A DNA stretch of 64,000 bases. Origin: Prinia subflava (taxonomy: Eukaryota; Chordata; Aves; Passeriformes; Cisticolidae). The position numbers and the translations under genes are program-made. Location: the NCBI RefSeq assembly GCF_021018805.1, contig NC_086247.1:95373338-95437337 (forward strand), in the 5' to 3' direction. Shown here piece by piece: positions 1 through 11,853 of the stretch (position 1 is the first letter of the stretch; every line of letters begins with the position of its first letter). Below the pieces are notes generated by a model. It was not told where the DNA came from and did not search any database. It saw only the letters and a list, made by a program, of their open reading frames with translations.

Positions 1-2937
1 CAAAAGAAGAAAGCAAAGAGGTGTGTGGTACCATGGGATATTATCCAAAGTAAGACACATATGTATGACAAGCACAATTTTTGCCTTCCAAAATGTGCTC
101 CACTGTGCTTCTTGGCCAAGGATGAATGAAATGTGCTCTTGTGCCCACCCCACACCTGTATTGTCCTCTGGAAGAGCTGAAAAATGGCAGTAAGGCATTT
201 GGCATCCAAGCCTCCAGATGGGGCAGCAAGCCTGGAGCCCTTCCAAGCAAGCAGGGAAGGCTTCCAAGGCTGTTCACCAGAAGCAAGAACCCCTTGGAAA
301 ATGGAGCAGAGGTCCAATGAAGAGCAGAGCTCACTCTTGCTCCAAGCCTGCAGTGGCAGAAGTGTCAGAGGGCACCAGTAGTCCCTGGGAAGTGCAAGGG
401 CAGCAGGCAGCAACACAGCTGTAAGGGCCCAGAGGAGCCCTGGCAAGGGGCCATGCTCAGTGCTGCAGACAAAGGCAAGAAAACCTGCTAGAGACACTTG
501 CTAGCCCACCATGGGAGGTAAAACCCTTCCTCCCTCCAGCCATAGGGCACAAGAGGCCATCTTCGAGGTGCATAAGCAGCCTGGAAGGAAAGGACTGGAG
601 AGCCCTGAGGAGTGGTCATGTTTGATGCTGAAGGGGAAGGCAAAAAACCCCATAGACTAGTGCCAATATGCACTGGGGAAAAGTCCTTCCTGATCTCAGT
701 GCTAGCAAATGGAAATTCCCTGAGTGTGTGAGCAAGACCAGCCTCTTCAAAGTACAGACTGGTCACATCTCCCAGCAGATTCCCAAGCCTTATTCTCCCT
801 CAGCCTGGAGCCATAGACTACATTTTTGGCTCAAAAGCCAAAATGTAATCATATGTATTCCATTGGCTAGAACGAACAGTGCCAAGAGACCACTATGGAA
901 ATAACATAGGCTTTGAAGAACAAGGGGGAGAGGTGTGGTGGAAATGCTGGTTATTTTCAGACCTAGAACATTTGGATTCATGCCCAAAGCACAGTCAGGC
1001 AAACTTCCAAACTGTAAAACAGCCCATTGTTGCTATCTCCCTCACATCCCCTTTTCCCATTGAAGCTAAGCTGCCCAGTTGGCTGTGTTTGTATGGGATC
1101 CATCCACAGGGTAAAACTTTCAAAGCTCCTTGGTGACCTAAATCTTTCTGAAAGTTATTTGCGCACCTCCATTAATGGGGAAATGTTCAGAACTTATATA
1201 AAAGCCTAGTAAGTCTCTTCCTTTAGGATTTAGTATTTTGAGCCTTGAAAGAGGAAGGAAGGTACTATGCTTGTAATTTTCTATGTTGGTGCAAAATGGA
1301 TATGTACATTCAGACTATGTAAATAAGGGCATATCTGATTGTAGTGATGCGAGAGGTGAAAGACAAGGTTTTGGTTTCCTCGGCGTGAACATGCTTTGTT
1401 TCCTCACCATTCTTTGCAATACACCAAGGAACATTTGCTACTATACTGCTAATGGTGAGGTTTTCCTTTTGGAAAGAAGTACTGAATTGGTTTGTGTTGT
1501 TAACCATCATTTTCCTTGCGCTTCAGTAGCTTTTTTCTTTCCTTGGACTTCACCCTTGCTGTTTTTCTTGGAAGTGTTGACAGCCCTCTCAGCTGTTGTC
1601 CTGCCTTGCTAGTTGTCTTCTTATTCCATAGGCCCTCCATGCCCTTACTCAACTGCTTCAGTTTTTGTTTGCCTTCACCTCAGATGGAATTTCTCCAACT
1701 TGAACCTGAGGAATGAGAAATGTCCACAGTGGTATAGGTGAGTTTTCACCAGGACTTTGCACAATGTGTGCCTTTCCTACAAAAACATCTTGCCTGATGA
1801 GCAAGAAGGCACTGTACTATTTTTTTATGTTTAGGTGGAGCATGAGTGACTCTTGTCATACATACTTTTGTTACCGATTGGTGTAGAATTTTGTAATTTT
1901 AATTCTGAAGTTATAGGTTGGAAAAATATAGAGCACATGCTCAGTGAGCAGTGGTCACACCTAGGAGGCAGGAAGCTTTTGGGATTGAGGTGATTTTTGG
2001 TGTTACAATGAGCAATTGCTAGTTCAGCAACCAATATATCTCTTGTGTGCAGATGCTCTGTGATTTTTTAGCTATAGGGCACCATTTAGTTCCATACTGG
2101 CAGTGATTAACAACTGAGCCTGCCTGTGGTGTCTCCACTCTGCTTCACCCTCCACTCTATTTCTTCTAAGGTCAGCTCACAAAACTTCCCCAGTGTTTCC
2201 AACAAGTAAAGGTGCAGGCTGTGTTTGCTCAGGGAGCAGATTCCTTACATGCCAATCACATTCTGCCCTGAAAGTTTCCTTACCATTACAACCTCTCTTA
2301 GGATGTGAATATAACTTTAGTTTCAATAATCTTTCTCCAATTATTCCATACTGTGTGACCTGTTCATGCCTCCAGCAACATCTGCCTACTCCTATATTTT
2401 CAGATTGGTGCAGAAATCCATGTCCAGTCACTTTTGCAATGGACATCTCCTCCTAGAAAAGGAAATACCCACAGCCAGAATTAACTGAACTTCCATTTTA
2501 GAAGTTTCCTTGGAGAAAGTGCCAGTCATTGAGAAACTCAAGAGGTGAAACACTGGTGGGTCAATGTGACACCGTTTGTGGTACTGCTGTCTGTAGGGAT
2601 AAGCTTTACTCTCCAGGACTGTGAATAAAGGTCACTAAATTTTAAAGTAAATCCTGTGCATATTTGGTAAACAGGAAGGTTGTTGCTGATCATGCTTGTG
2701 TGGGTAAGGATGTGGCTGGCCAGATGGCCATTCAACCCAAACGGCCATTGTTTCTCTGTAAGAGTCCCTACCCACCTATAAGACAGCTGCCAAAAAGGAA
2801 TTAATTTTTTCTTTTTGCCCACCTGAAACCACATGAGATTGTCAATATGATAAAATTACTGATGATATTATTCATATATAAAGGAATTTCATTGTCTGGG
2901 TTTTTTAAAATTGATAAATGGTGCCTAAAGGGGGCTA
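1..2937. other. No gene recognised; upstream flank
   Basis: I see no exon with splice borders, no RNA gene and no repeat family that I can name. Open frames here are short (under 110 codons), overlap on both strands and resemble no family I know. In human the gene upstream of ADNP2 is RBFA; nothing like it is visible. Confidence 0.6.
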
Positions 2938-3120
2938 AGGAGAGCTCAAGAAGAACTTTCTACAAGGGCTTGTAGTGAAAGTACAAGAGGAAGTGGCTTT
3001 AAACTGACAGAGAGTAGGTTTAGATTAGAAATTAAGAAGAAATTCCTTACTGTGAGGGTGATGAGACAGTAGAACATGTTTCCCAGGGATGTGGATGCCT
3101 CATTCCTGCAAATGGTTGTT
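2938..3120 (+). mobile_element. CR1 LINE 3'-region fragment
   Basis: The stretch carries the usual CR1 landmarks in order: a TTTAAACTGACAGAG-like block, TTTAGATTAGAA, AAGAAGAAATTCCTTACTGTGAGGGTG, and a CCCAGGGATGTGGATGCCTC block. It stops before the CR1 3' terminus, where the composite repeat unit begins. It is a truncated, inactive copy with no usable frame. Confidence 0.8.
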
Positions 3121-3285
3121 ATGCACAGAAACAAACTGCAACTTAAGGCTTGAAGAATGTCCAAAATTAGTAGTAAAAGAATGTGGAAATAAACTGCATA
3201 GTAATCAGGAAATTAAACTGAGAGCTTGAGGGTATAAATTCAGAAGATTGAAACTTTGTGACTTTTATGGTGGGGCAGTGCTGGT
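3121..3285 (+). repeat. Unrecognised repeat unit, copy A (fused to CR1)
   Basis: This segment is closely similar to 12655-12845. Shared blocks include GCTTGAAGAATGTCCAAAAT, AATAAACTGCATA, AAATTAAACTGA and GTTTAATGAATGGAGAGACTCC. In both places it runs directly into the same CR1 3' end, so the junction is shared. I cannot name the family. It could be an uncommon CR1 subfamily body, a chimeric element, or part of an old duplication. Confidence 0.7.
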
Positions 3286-3526
3286 TTAATGAATGGAGAG
3301 ACTCCAAGAGGGTAGATTTAGATTAGATATTAGGAAGAAATTCTTAACTGTGAGGGTGGTGAGGCACAGGCAGAGGTTTTCCAGAGAAGCTATGGATGCC
3401 CCATCCCTGAAAGTGTTTGAGGCCAGGTTGGGTGAGGCTTTAAGCAATTGCCCTGCCCCTGGGAGGAGGTTTGGAACGAGATGATCTTTAAGGTCCCTTT
3501 GAACCCACACTGTTCTGCGATTCTAT
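3286..3526 (+). mobile_element. CR1 LINE 3' end
   Basis: A CR1 3' end with TTTAGATTAGATATTAGGAAG, the GCCCCATCCCTGAAAGTGTT block, GATGATCTTTAAGGTCCCTT and a terminal GCGATTCTATTT. The diagnostic variant GGTTTTCCAGAGAAGC is shared with the copy at 12846-13091, which places both in one subfamily. The TA microsatellite follows directly. Confidence 0.9.
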
Positions 3527-3561
3527 TTTATATATATATATATATGTATGTATGTATATAA
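3527..3561. repeat. TA / TATG microsatellite
   Basis: An uninterrupted TA run passes into TATG units and back to TA. It abuts the CR1 tail, a common place for microsatellites to arise. Confidence 0.9.
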
Positions 3562-3983
3562 TTTAAGTACGTGCTGAGTTTAAGCACTTTGTAACTGATT
3601 ACTAGTAACACTCTAAAAATCTAATTCAAGATAGGAGAGTGGATGTTGAACCAATTATTTACACAAAGTCAAAATGTGTCTCACTAGCAGAGCAAATGTA
3701 GAAGCTTCTTTTGGCTCAGTAGATGATAGAGACACTTAAAAGTCCATATCACTAAACACATTTGTATTATTTAGAAAATAACTTACTTTTCTGCACCCTT
3801 TCCTATGTTATCTGACTCCTGTACCTCTGTACCAATACAGTTCCACAGGACAGTGAACAGTTATTCCAGCATGGAAGATTGTGGATTAATATTATCTGTC
3901 ACGAGTCTTCTGGATTTTTGTTTAGGAAAAGATGTTGGAAAGGGAGACAGGCAAGTTACAAGAGTTCTTACAAAGCTGAAATG

Positions 3984-4034
3984 TAAAGTTATTCCCTATT
4001 TCTCTTTAAAAGGGAGAAATAGGGAATAACTTTA
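3984..4034. repeat. Perfect 21-bp inverted repeat (hairpin)
   Basis: The left arm 3984-4004 is the exact reverse complement of the right arm 4014-4034, with a 9-nt loop. The inner loop bases could extend the stem by G-U pairs in RNA. No homology to a known microRNA is claimed. The AAATAACTTTAA motif of the right arm is repeated just downstream. Confidence 0.9.
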
Positions 4035-6392
4035 AAATAACTTTAAGAGGGAGCTGGGTTAAATACAGGTTCTAAGTAATTAAAATTGCTACAATTTAGT
4101 TTCTCAATCTTGGTACACAGTACTTATATGCTTTAATTTTTTCCATGAACAAGAGTAGACCTCAGTGAAGACACAGTCTGGCTGCTTAATAATATGGAAT
4201 AACGGTGCTGGAATAACGGTGCTGCATTATTGCTGAGGTGCTAGCAGAGGTGAAAATTCTGGGCAGGCTGATTGTTTCCATGACGCTGATTATACCATCC
4301 AACATCCAACATGCCTGACTGGACACATGTTTTGCACTGGACTGTTCGCTGAACTGGTTCATGCTAGCAGAGACAACTTTGAAACACAGTGTATAGTTAC
4401 AAACAGCCTGCTTGTTTCATGACCCAGCTGACAACACAAGAAAGATTTTAGATCCATAGACACTTTGCATATTGAACTAATAGTGGTAAGAGCCCAAGTG
4501 ACCTGAAAACATGGGTTTCTGTTCATAGATTTGGCATTCTTAATTTTGAAGAGCTTCTGGTACTTAGTCCAACAATGCAACTCCGTTACGAACAACATGT
4601 GTCCCCTCAAAATTTGCTTATTTTCCCCAATGATCCACTGCAGCCAGGAAACACTTGGCACCATGATAGTTCCTCGGCAAAGCACACTTCCCTTCCAGTT
4701 CCCCATGCAGCTAAGTGCAAGAACATGCTCCTCCCAGCCCAACTCCCCACATTTTTTATAGTGGGCATGACATTCTATGATCTGGAATATCCCTTTGGGC
4801 AGTTCAGATCAGCTGTCTTGGCCATGCTCTCTCCCAGGTCCTTGTGCAGCTCCTCACTGGCAAAGCACGGGAACTTGAAAAGCCCCTGGCTCAGGGTAAG
4901 CACTGCTCGGCAAGGACTGAGCCATCAGTGTGTTATCAACATCAGTTTCATGCTGAATCCAAGCCCACAGTACTGCACTGGTTACTAGGAGGAAAATTAA
5001 CTCAATCCCAGATGAAACCGGAACAAAGAGCAAGGTGCTCTACAAGCCCCAGATGTGAAGAAAGCAATAAGGGATGCTTTTACCTTATCAAAGACACTGA
5101 AACCCGATGGTAAAATACTGTCAGTAAGAAAGCCATACTTTATTAGTCCATCTATTCCCAAAAGTAAAGCCTCCTGTTTTAACTATGTCTCATGCTCATC
5201 TCGGCTTTTTCTCATTTAGGATGTTGATATCCCTTCCTGTGACTGGGAATCAGGAAGAATTAGCCCAGATATCCTCAGCATGAACTTCCTTGACACTATA
5301 AGTGACAGTTGTTCAAGCAACTGTACCAGCCGCTTTGGGACATGGAAGGCAGCTATAAAAGTTAATTCTCCTGACTCTCCTGTAGACTCGGAGGAGTCTC
5401 TTTTGCCTGTACACCTGCACACCTGGTCTTTGCTCCCATTGTTCTGCTTGGAGACATCTGATGGGAAGAGCTGAAACTGAATTTCGCACACAGGAAGGAG
5501 AGGAGACAGGGCTAAGGCACTCTCAAGTCACTGTGACCTGCCAAAGCAGTCTCTTGCTGTTGACACTTGCTCCTGACCTGAACTGCCCAACAGTATAAGC
5601 GAAAATATTACTTAATATGTTACTGTTAAATGTAACCTCTTGAGGTGTCTAAACAAATATTTAACTCTCATATGACAACAAAATTACTTTCACTAAATTT
5701 CTTGATGACCTCTAGTTGGCGAAGTACTAATCTTCAAATACATTCCCAAAGAAAATAACTAATCCATTGGATTTGATTACTTTTATCTAAGAAAACCTGA
5801 CTTTTTAATTTGCTTACTCTTCTTCACATTGTGTGTTTCTGACTTCTCTTCACTCTGTTGTCCTCAAACCCACTTATTTTTATATTGTGAAATTGTTGTT
5901 GACTCAGAGGAAAAGTGAATACATACTTTGCTCCTCCCTCTTAACCTGACCCATTTTTGTTCTTCCAAATCCTCTTCTTGAACTGATTTTGCATGTTGCT
6001 GTCCTTGTTGGTTGGTTTGTTTGTTTGTTTTTGTTTGTTTTTGTTGTTGTTGTTTGTGGGGTTTTTTCCCCCCAAAGGAAGGAATTCAAAGCCTGGTCAC
6101 CGGTTTCACTTTGGAAAGTCTTAGCCATGTGCTAGTGGCTGATGAACTCACTTCCAATGTCTACAGTTCAATGCCAGTTCCACACTGTGAAAATGTAACG
6201 TCCTTTCCCAAGAACGAGTGCCAACTTCACCTGATTGAAACACGACCCAGTTTGGCTGAGAACACTGTAGGATTTGGCAGCTGGCAATAGACAGGTAACA
6301 GATTTACAGCTAAATTTATCATGTGGGTATATTTAATTTTCCCCCTTTATAAAGTAGCTCCCATTTTTATCATATGATAGAAAATACTTTTG
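4035..6392. other. No gene recognised; contains a G/T-rich microsatellite
   Basis: The only clear structure is a TTTG/TTG simple repeat at about 6005-6058 followed by a G-run and C-run. A short tandem copy of GGAATAACGGTGCT sits near 4196-4224. Open frames at 4359-4988 overlap on both strands and look like chance. Confidence 0.55.
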
Positions 6393-6521
6393 GTTGATCT
6401 CAAAAGTCATCTGGACACAACTCTGGGCGGCTGTCTCCAGATGGCCCTGCTTGGGAATGTGGGGTTGGACCAGAGAGTCTCCTGAAGTCCTTTCACACCT
6501 CAGCCATCCTGGAGTTCTGTG
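6393..6521 (+). mobile_element. CR1 LINE 3'-end fragment
   Basis: The segment reads as a degraded CR1 terminus: GGGGTTGGACCAGAGAGTCT, CCTGAAGTCCTTTCACACCT, CAGCCATCCTGGAGTTCTGTG. It belongs to a different subfamily from the copies at 3286 and 12846. Confidence 0.8.
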
Positions 6522-7929
6522 AAAATGAGGACAAATCCCACGGTTTTGCTGGAATGTTCAGCCATGGAAGACCCTTTCACAAATGTTTTCTCTGAACCTG
6601 TTGCTTAATCTCTTTAGCACATCCATTGTTAGAAACACTTTGCAATTATTGGGTCTGTAGCAATGGAAGTCTTATGTTGTTATGTGGGAGCCATTGTCAT
6701 TTTCATACTGGCAGAACCATGTTCAATTACTTTACTTTATGAATTATTAGATAGAAGTTAATACCTTTATTTTAAATGCTACAACTAAACTAAGTGGGAC
6801 ATATCCCTCCTTGCACTGTGTAGTAACAATTTTTTATATTGTGGTCCATCTACTCAATAATTTATCTTTCATGGATGGCTGTCCCTGTTTTCTGTAAATG
6901 CTTTTACCTACAACCTTACTGTGTATACGCTGATGCTGAAAGTACAGGGCTAAGGAACTTACTAACAGGAAAAAAAAAGAACCAATTGCATTTCAATGTA
7001 CTTATTGGACTGTTGACTACAAAGGTAAATAAATTTTGTGGCCACCGCTGCAAAAAATAAAAAAGGAATACTTTTCTGCCAAAGTGAATGTTTGATTTGT
7101 ATTACTTTTTGAGAAGATACCAGTAAGTTTGCTGCTGTGGCCTTCACAGGCGTTGAGTGCACTGGTCAACACATTGGCCTGCGTCTGAGCTGTTGTAGAC
7201 ACCCAGTGAAAATGTATAGCTGCGCAGGCCCATAGCAAAATCTCCCTTGGCTTCCATTGATGAATGTTTCACTCACATGGTGAACATTTTGTGAATCTCT
7301 AGCTGAAGTCATTAGTATGTGAAGCCTTCGGAATGGCCTGAGCAAAGTCAGGTCACCTTGGTGGGAAGACTGAGAGCTGTGCCAGGAAGATGACAGGGAT
7401 GCAGGGAGAAGGTCCTGATGTGCCAAGGATGGGGATCCAGCATAGTCCTATATGGGCTCTTGCCATGACTGGCCTCCTGCCGGCTCTAGTGGCAGAGCCA
7501 CACCAGGGGTCTTGGTGGTGGAGAACCACCCATCCTGCTGCTGTGGCTACTTGTCTTGGTCCTTGTTGTATGGCTGTTGCCTGCCCACACAGGGGACTAG
7601 CTCTGTTTGCATCTTGTGTCCATCAGAAACCATCTGCCATCATGGGAAGAGCAAGAACTGTGTTAGCAGACAGGTGTGGAGAGGTCTGGCAGATAGAGCT
7701 TGCAGTGATGTGTCTTCCATCACACCTCAGAGCCCTCCAGTGCCATGGGTGTAGCAGTGCCACACTCCTGGATGGCATCGCCAGAGGGCCCCCATGCCCA
7801 AGCTCTGCCCCACGCCCCTGCTGGCCCAGGCGCCAGTGCCCCGACCCAGCCCTACCATGGCGACGGGTGTGTGAGCCCCGCCCACAGGAGCACCACCAAT
7901 GGTGAGCCTTCCCACCAGGCCTCGCCTGG
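6522..7929. other. No gene recognised; GC content rising toward the promoter
   Basis: The first half is AT-rich and featureless. From about 7400 the base composition becomes GC-rich, which produces long overlapping frames (for example 7390-7905 on + and 7623-7991 on -). None resembles a protein I know. They are best read as composition artefacts upstream of the CpG island. Confidence 0.5.
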
Positions 7930-8137
7930 CCCATTGGCCACTGGGGGTGGGTGGGGCCTCTGGAATGCAGCACATGCAAATGAAGCTCCACTCATCATCC
8001 CATACGGATCAGTGCTGGGTGGTCACGTGGCAACCTGAAGTGATGGGCATGGTGTCATTAGGCTCCTCCCCAGGGTGACGTCACGGCTCTCGCGAGAGTG
8101 CTCAGTGCTGCCCCTTAGAGGTGTGAAGGGGCGCAGG
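7930..8137. promoter_or_regulatory. Distal promoter module: CCAAT, octamer, E-box, CRE, TCTCGCGAGA
   Basis: Seen directly: inverted CCAAT (CCCATTGG, 7930-7937), octamer ATGCAAAT (7974-7981), E-box GTCACGTGGC (8022-8031), a perfect CRE TGACGTCA (8076-8083) and a perfect TCTCGCGAGA palindrome (8088-8097). The last two types are known from CpG-island promoters, often bidirectional ones. A strong splice donor CAG/GTGAGC at 8134-8142 follows, so this may be an upstream alternative start of ADNP2 or the start of a divergent transcript. Confidence 0.6.
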
Positions 8138-8870
8138 TGAGCTCCAGGCTGGGCCCCACCCCCATCTGAGGTCCCGCCCTCAGCCCCGCCCATTCCCTCC
8201 GAGAAGCCAATGGGAGCGCCGGCCGAGTCTCTCCCCATTGGCTGGTCTCTTGGCATGCAAATGAGGCTCGACGTCACTTCCTCTGCCTGGTCGAGCGCCA
8301 TTTTCTCTTTCTGGCGGTAGATGCAGCGCGGGCGGTGGTGCGGGCGGTGGGCGCTGAGGAAGGCGAGCGCGGGGCGAGGCGCGCGCGGGGCGTCCGGGCA
8401 CGCACTGAGCGCGGCCGCGCCGCCGGGCCGGGAGGCGGGGCCGCGGGGCGGGGCCGCGGGAGCGGCGGGAGCGGCGTCAGCTCCGGGGGCAGCGCTGGGG
8501 GCAGAGCCGGAGCCGTGAACGGCGGGTGGTGGCGGTGCGGGATCGCGGCGGGCGGCGGCGGCCGCCGCAGGAGGAGGAGGAGCGGCGGGGGCTCCCCCTG
8601 CAGTCCGGCCGGGTACGTGCGGCGGGGTGGGGCGGAGCGGGGCGGAGCGGGGCGGAGGACGACGAACGCCCTGGTGGCTGCGCGCTTTCGGCTCGGCGGG
8701 CGCTGCGAGCTCGGAGCGGCTTCCGCGAGCTGCCGGGGAGGGAGGGGACGGGCCGGGTCCAGCCTGGCCCCATCGGGTGAGGCGTTCTACACGGGGACGC
8801 ACCTCCGCTGCCTCGCCGCCGCTGCGGGCTGTGAACAGCTCGCTATCACCGCGCTTCTTGCGTATTGGGT
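8050..8870 (+). promoter_or_regulatory. ADNP2: CpG island promoter of ADNP2
   Basis: CpG and GC density rise sharply here compared with the AT-rich surroundings. Proximal elements in order are CCAATGGGAGCG (8209-8220), inverted CCAAT (8234-8241), octamer ATGCAAAT (8255-8262), a CRE-like GACGTCAC joined to an ETS-type CTTCC (8270-8280), and a YY1-type CGCCATTTT (8296-8304). A YY1 site at this position often marks the start region, so I infer transcription begins near 8290-8320. Repeated GC boxes (GGGGCGGAGC) lie at 8629-8657, inside the start of intron 1. Confidence 0.8.
8305..8612 (+). other. ADNP2: Probable non-coding exon 1 of ADNP2 (5' UTR)
   Basis: The right border is a donor G/GTACGT at 8613, just after GCAGTCCGGCCGG. 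The left border is inferred from the YY1/ETS/CRE cluster and is uncertain. The first coding exon begins at 15761 with only 12 nt before its ATG, so a separate upstream UTR exon is required; the human gene also has a non-coding first exon. An upstream open frame (8321-8518, 65 codons) lies entirely inside this exon. Confidence 0.55.
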
Positions 8871-11853
8871 ATTTAATTCCAGGTCGCACTTCAGCGATGG
8901 AGTGTCTAAGGAACCAGCTTAATAGCTTGCTTTGAAGTCTGTGGACCGATAATTTTAATTACTTTTAATTAATCGCTGTAATTTGAAACAGTTAGTGGCG
9001 AACTGTAGCGTGGGCAGGAATGGCACAGGTACAGAACCAGCACTTCTTCACCGATTAATGGAATCAGCTAATGGAATTGCAGTTAATGGGATGCAAAATT
9101 GCGTTGAATATCCTTGTGGTGCCTCAGTAATGCATACGTTTAGAAAAAAAGTTTATGAATAATGTAAACAAACACAACCCACACAGTGCAAGCCATGAAA
9201 ACCATTTGTGTGCACTTGCTTTGCAGTCGAGAGCAGGTAATGGGGAGTTCCAGGTGTCCTGGTTTGTAAATGGAATAAAAGACACTGACTCCTGCTGCAG
9301 GGGTTCAGAGTCCTGTACTGTCGAGTTTATGGACAACTCACTTTCAGCTGATAAAATTCTGACGGCTAAATTACTCAGAAGGGATTGGCTGTTGCCGTGA
9401 ACAGTTTTCTGTCAACCTGTCGTTATTAAAAACAGTTTAATTAAATACTTAAAAAGCCTCTTAGGATATTGAATCTATATTCCAGAAATCTTAGTGCTTC
9501 TTTTAATAAACTTTCTCTTTAATTTTGATCAAAAAAAGGAATTTCTTTAGCATAATATTTAGAGGAACTGGGTAAGAAATAAAGTATGCAATAAGCTGTA
9601 ATAAGACCCATTATAAGGTACACTGTCTATGATAAGGTTTTATAATTTCCGTGATTTGTTTCATGGAAGTTTCATAAGAAACATCTCCCACAAATTACAG
9701 CAAATCTTTAGCAACAAGGAAGAGTGCACACAGTTTTGCCTTATGTTTTTCTATAGGGAACTCCTGGATTTGGGCTAAATCTTACTGAGTGCTGGTGGAA
9801 CTGTTTTGTGTTTGAACTCTTTAGTCCTTCTGAAACCTGTTGCACAGCCCTGAGGTTTTTCTTTTTTTTTTCAGTTCTGTCCCCTTTCTCACTTGTTAAG
9901 GTTTTGGTTTATTTGTGGTGTGGACTGTTGTGTGCATTTGTAAAGTGCAAATTTTGGGGTCACACCAAGCTGACAAGTGCAGTACAAATGTAGTGGTACT
10001 TCATCTTAGAATAGCTGCTCGGGGTGTGACTTCTGCTCACATACACATGGGGTTGACAGATCCTGCAGGATTTGAGTGGGCTCTGTGCAAGTACTTACAC
10101 CACTTAGGATGAACTTGGATCCTGCCGGATTCAGGTTCTGGCCATTGCCCAGAAAGGACTCTCAAGGAAGTCAAAGCATTTGTGTGAGTTAGTGCATTAG
10201 GAAGGCTCCATGAGTTTAGATGATGTCCCTTCATATTAGTGTTACTTCATCTCTTCTTACCTGTTGTGGATAGCAAGGACTTGCTTGTGTGTTAATGAAC
10301 CATCACAACAGTTAGCTGAACATCACCACAGTAGCTGAAGTTAGTGATCTAAATTTGCTTTGATTTTTTAGGTGAAATGCAGGCTGTTGTGCTGCATCTT
10401 CATTTATGCCATCACATACCTTACTGCTCTTCATTGTGTTAGCAGCAGTTGAATGATGGGCATCTTGGTGTTGGGCAAAATGATCTTTTTAACAGGTATG
10501 TGATTTAAAGCTGTGAAAAGAGCAGAATTATTGTGACCCTAAGAGGTCTATGATTTGAAATGCCCCGAGTTTTCTGATACAGCTGGACAAAGAAGAGTTA
10601 ATATTTTTTCTTACCTGAGATTCCTGTTAAGTTGCCCTTGGATAGAAATTTGAATATAAGACTATAAAGAAGAACTACTTTGTTGACCAGAACTGCTCTT
10701 CGTAAGTTTTATTGGAATATATTTTAAATTACAACAGAGTAAATAATGAACAAGAAAAGCATCCATTCTAATCAGTCGACTTTTTTTCTTTTGGAAGCTT
10801 TCTTCCCTCTCCCTCCATAGGTTGGATAAGCTTTGATGGTGCCGACGTACTTGTAAATCCAGTTAGGTGTCTTTCAGAAGGCAGAGACAAGAGTCCAGGA
10901 AGTTGAACTGACCATGTAATATGTGGTTAGCACATACCCAGGTGTGACTTCTTAGAGGACTTGTAAGATTATCAAAACCAAAACAAGATTGATGAGGGTA
11001 AAATGTGGCATTGCCAAGTCAAACTCGCATTCTCCTAGGCAGTTTCTTAGTGTGCCTGTCCTCCTAGCTGCTCTCTGCCATCCAATATTCTTGTTCCTTG
11101 TATTCCTAGAATCAGATCACATGCTTTCATTTCACTTTAAAGAGTGATGCAGTTGTCCTTGTTTTCTGAACTACTGAATTGTCAACTTCTAATTAGTTTA
11201 CTATAATGAAAATAATTCTTTATTGGTGCTTGTCAGTTCTGATAACTGCTGAAATACAGGTTGGTCAGCAAACCTTTCAAAATACTCCAACCCAAATGTT
11301 CCAAACCTATAAACTTTTATAAAGGTCCTATAAAAGGTACAAACCTTTTAAAAAGATCAAAGTCTTAAAAAAAATCTCTTTATCAGTTATTGATGACAGT
11401 TACTAGATAAAATTTACAAAAGCTAAGAATGGTTTAATTTCCAAGGTGGGAAGTATCAAAGGACAAAGTTCCGTAAGTCTTTCATAATTTCCCTGCTCAA
11501 AACAGTTCTTTGAGCAACAGACTAGAGAAGGCCAACCACCTAGGAACACATCTGGAGATCTTGCCTCTGTACGAATTATCTGGTGTCTAAAAGGGTTACG
11601 TTACGGCCGTTTTCTCTGGATCTTTTAACATGCATCTTTCCCTGAAAACTCTAGAAATGCCTGATTATGTTGGTGGCTGGTGCTGGAAGTATTTGCATGC
11701 CCACTGAAGGCGCATATGTACGTCTTCCTTGTGCCAGATCCATACCAACTCTATTTTAATTTGCTTGCAAATGCCTACTTCCTGTAGGAACACAAACTGA
11801 AGTGGTGTGGATTTCATGTAAGGAAAAAAGCTCTCAGTGTGAACACAGTCTGT

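Noticed and set aside
4359..4988. Frames of 127 and 137 codons on opposite strands
   Set aside because: They overlap each other, have mixed composition, and match no family I can name. One 127-codon frame in 64 kb of six-frame sequence is expected by chance.
7390..7991. Overlapping frames of 171 and 122 codons on opposite strands
   Set aside because: Both follow from high GC and scarcity of stops. No domain, signal peptide or splice structure supports either.
8023..8889. 288-codon open frame on the minus strand across the CpG island
   Set aside because: It is rich in Pro, Ala, Arg and Ser as expected from CpG-dense sequence, overlaps equally long frames on the other strand, and resembles no protein. 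It spans the ADNP2 promoter.
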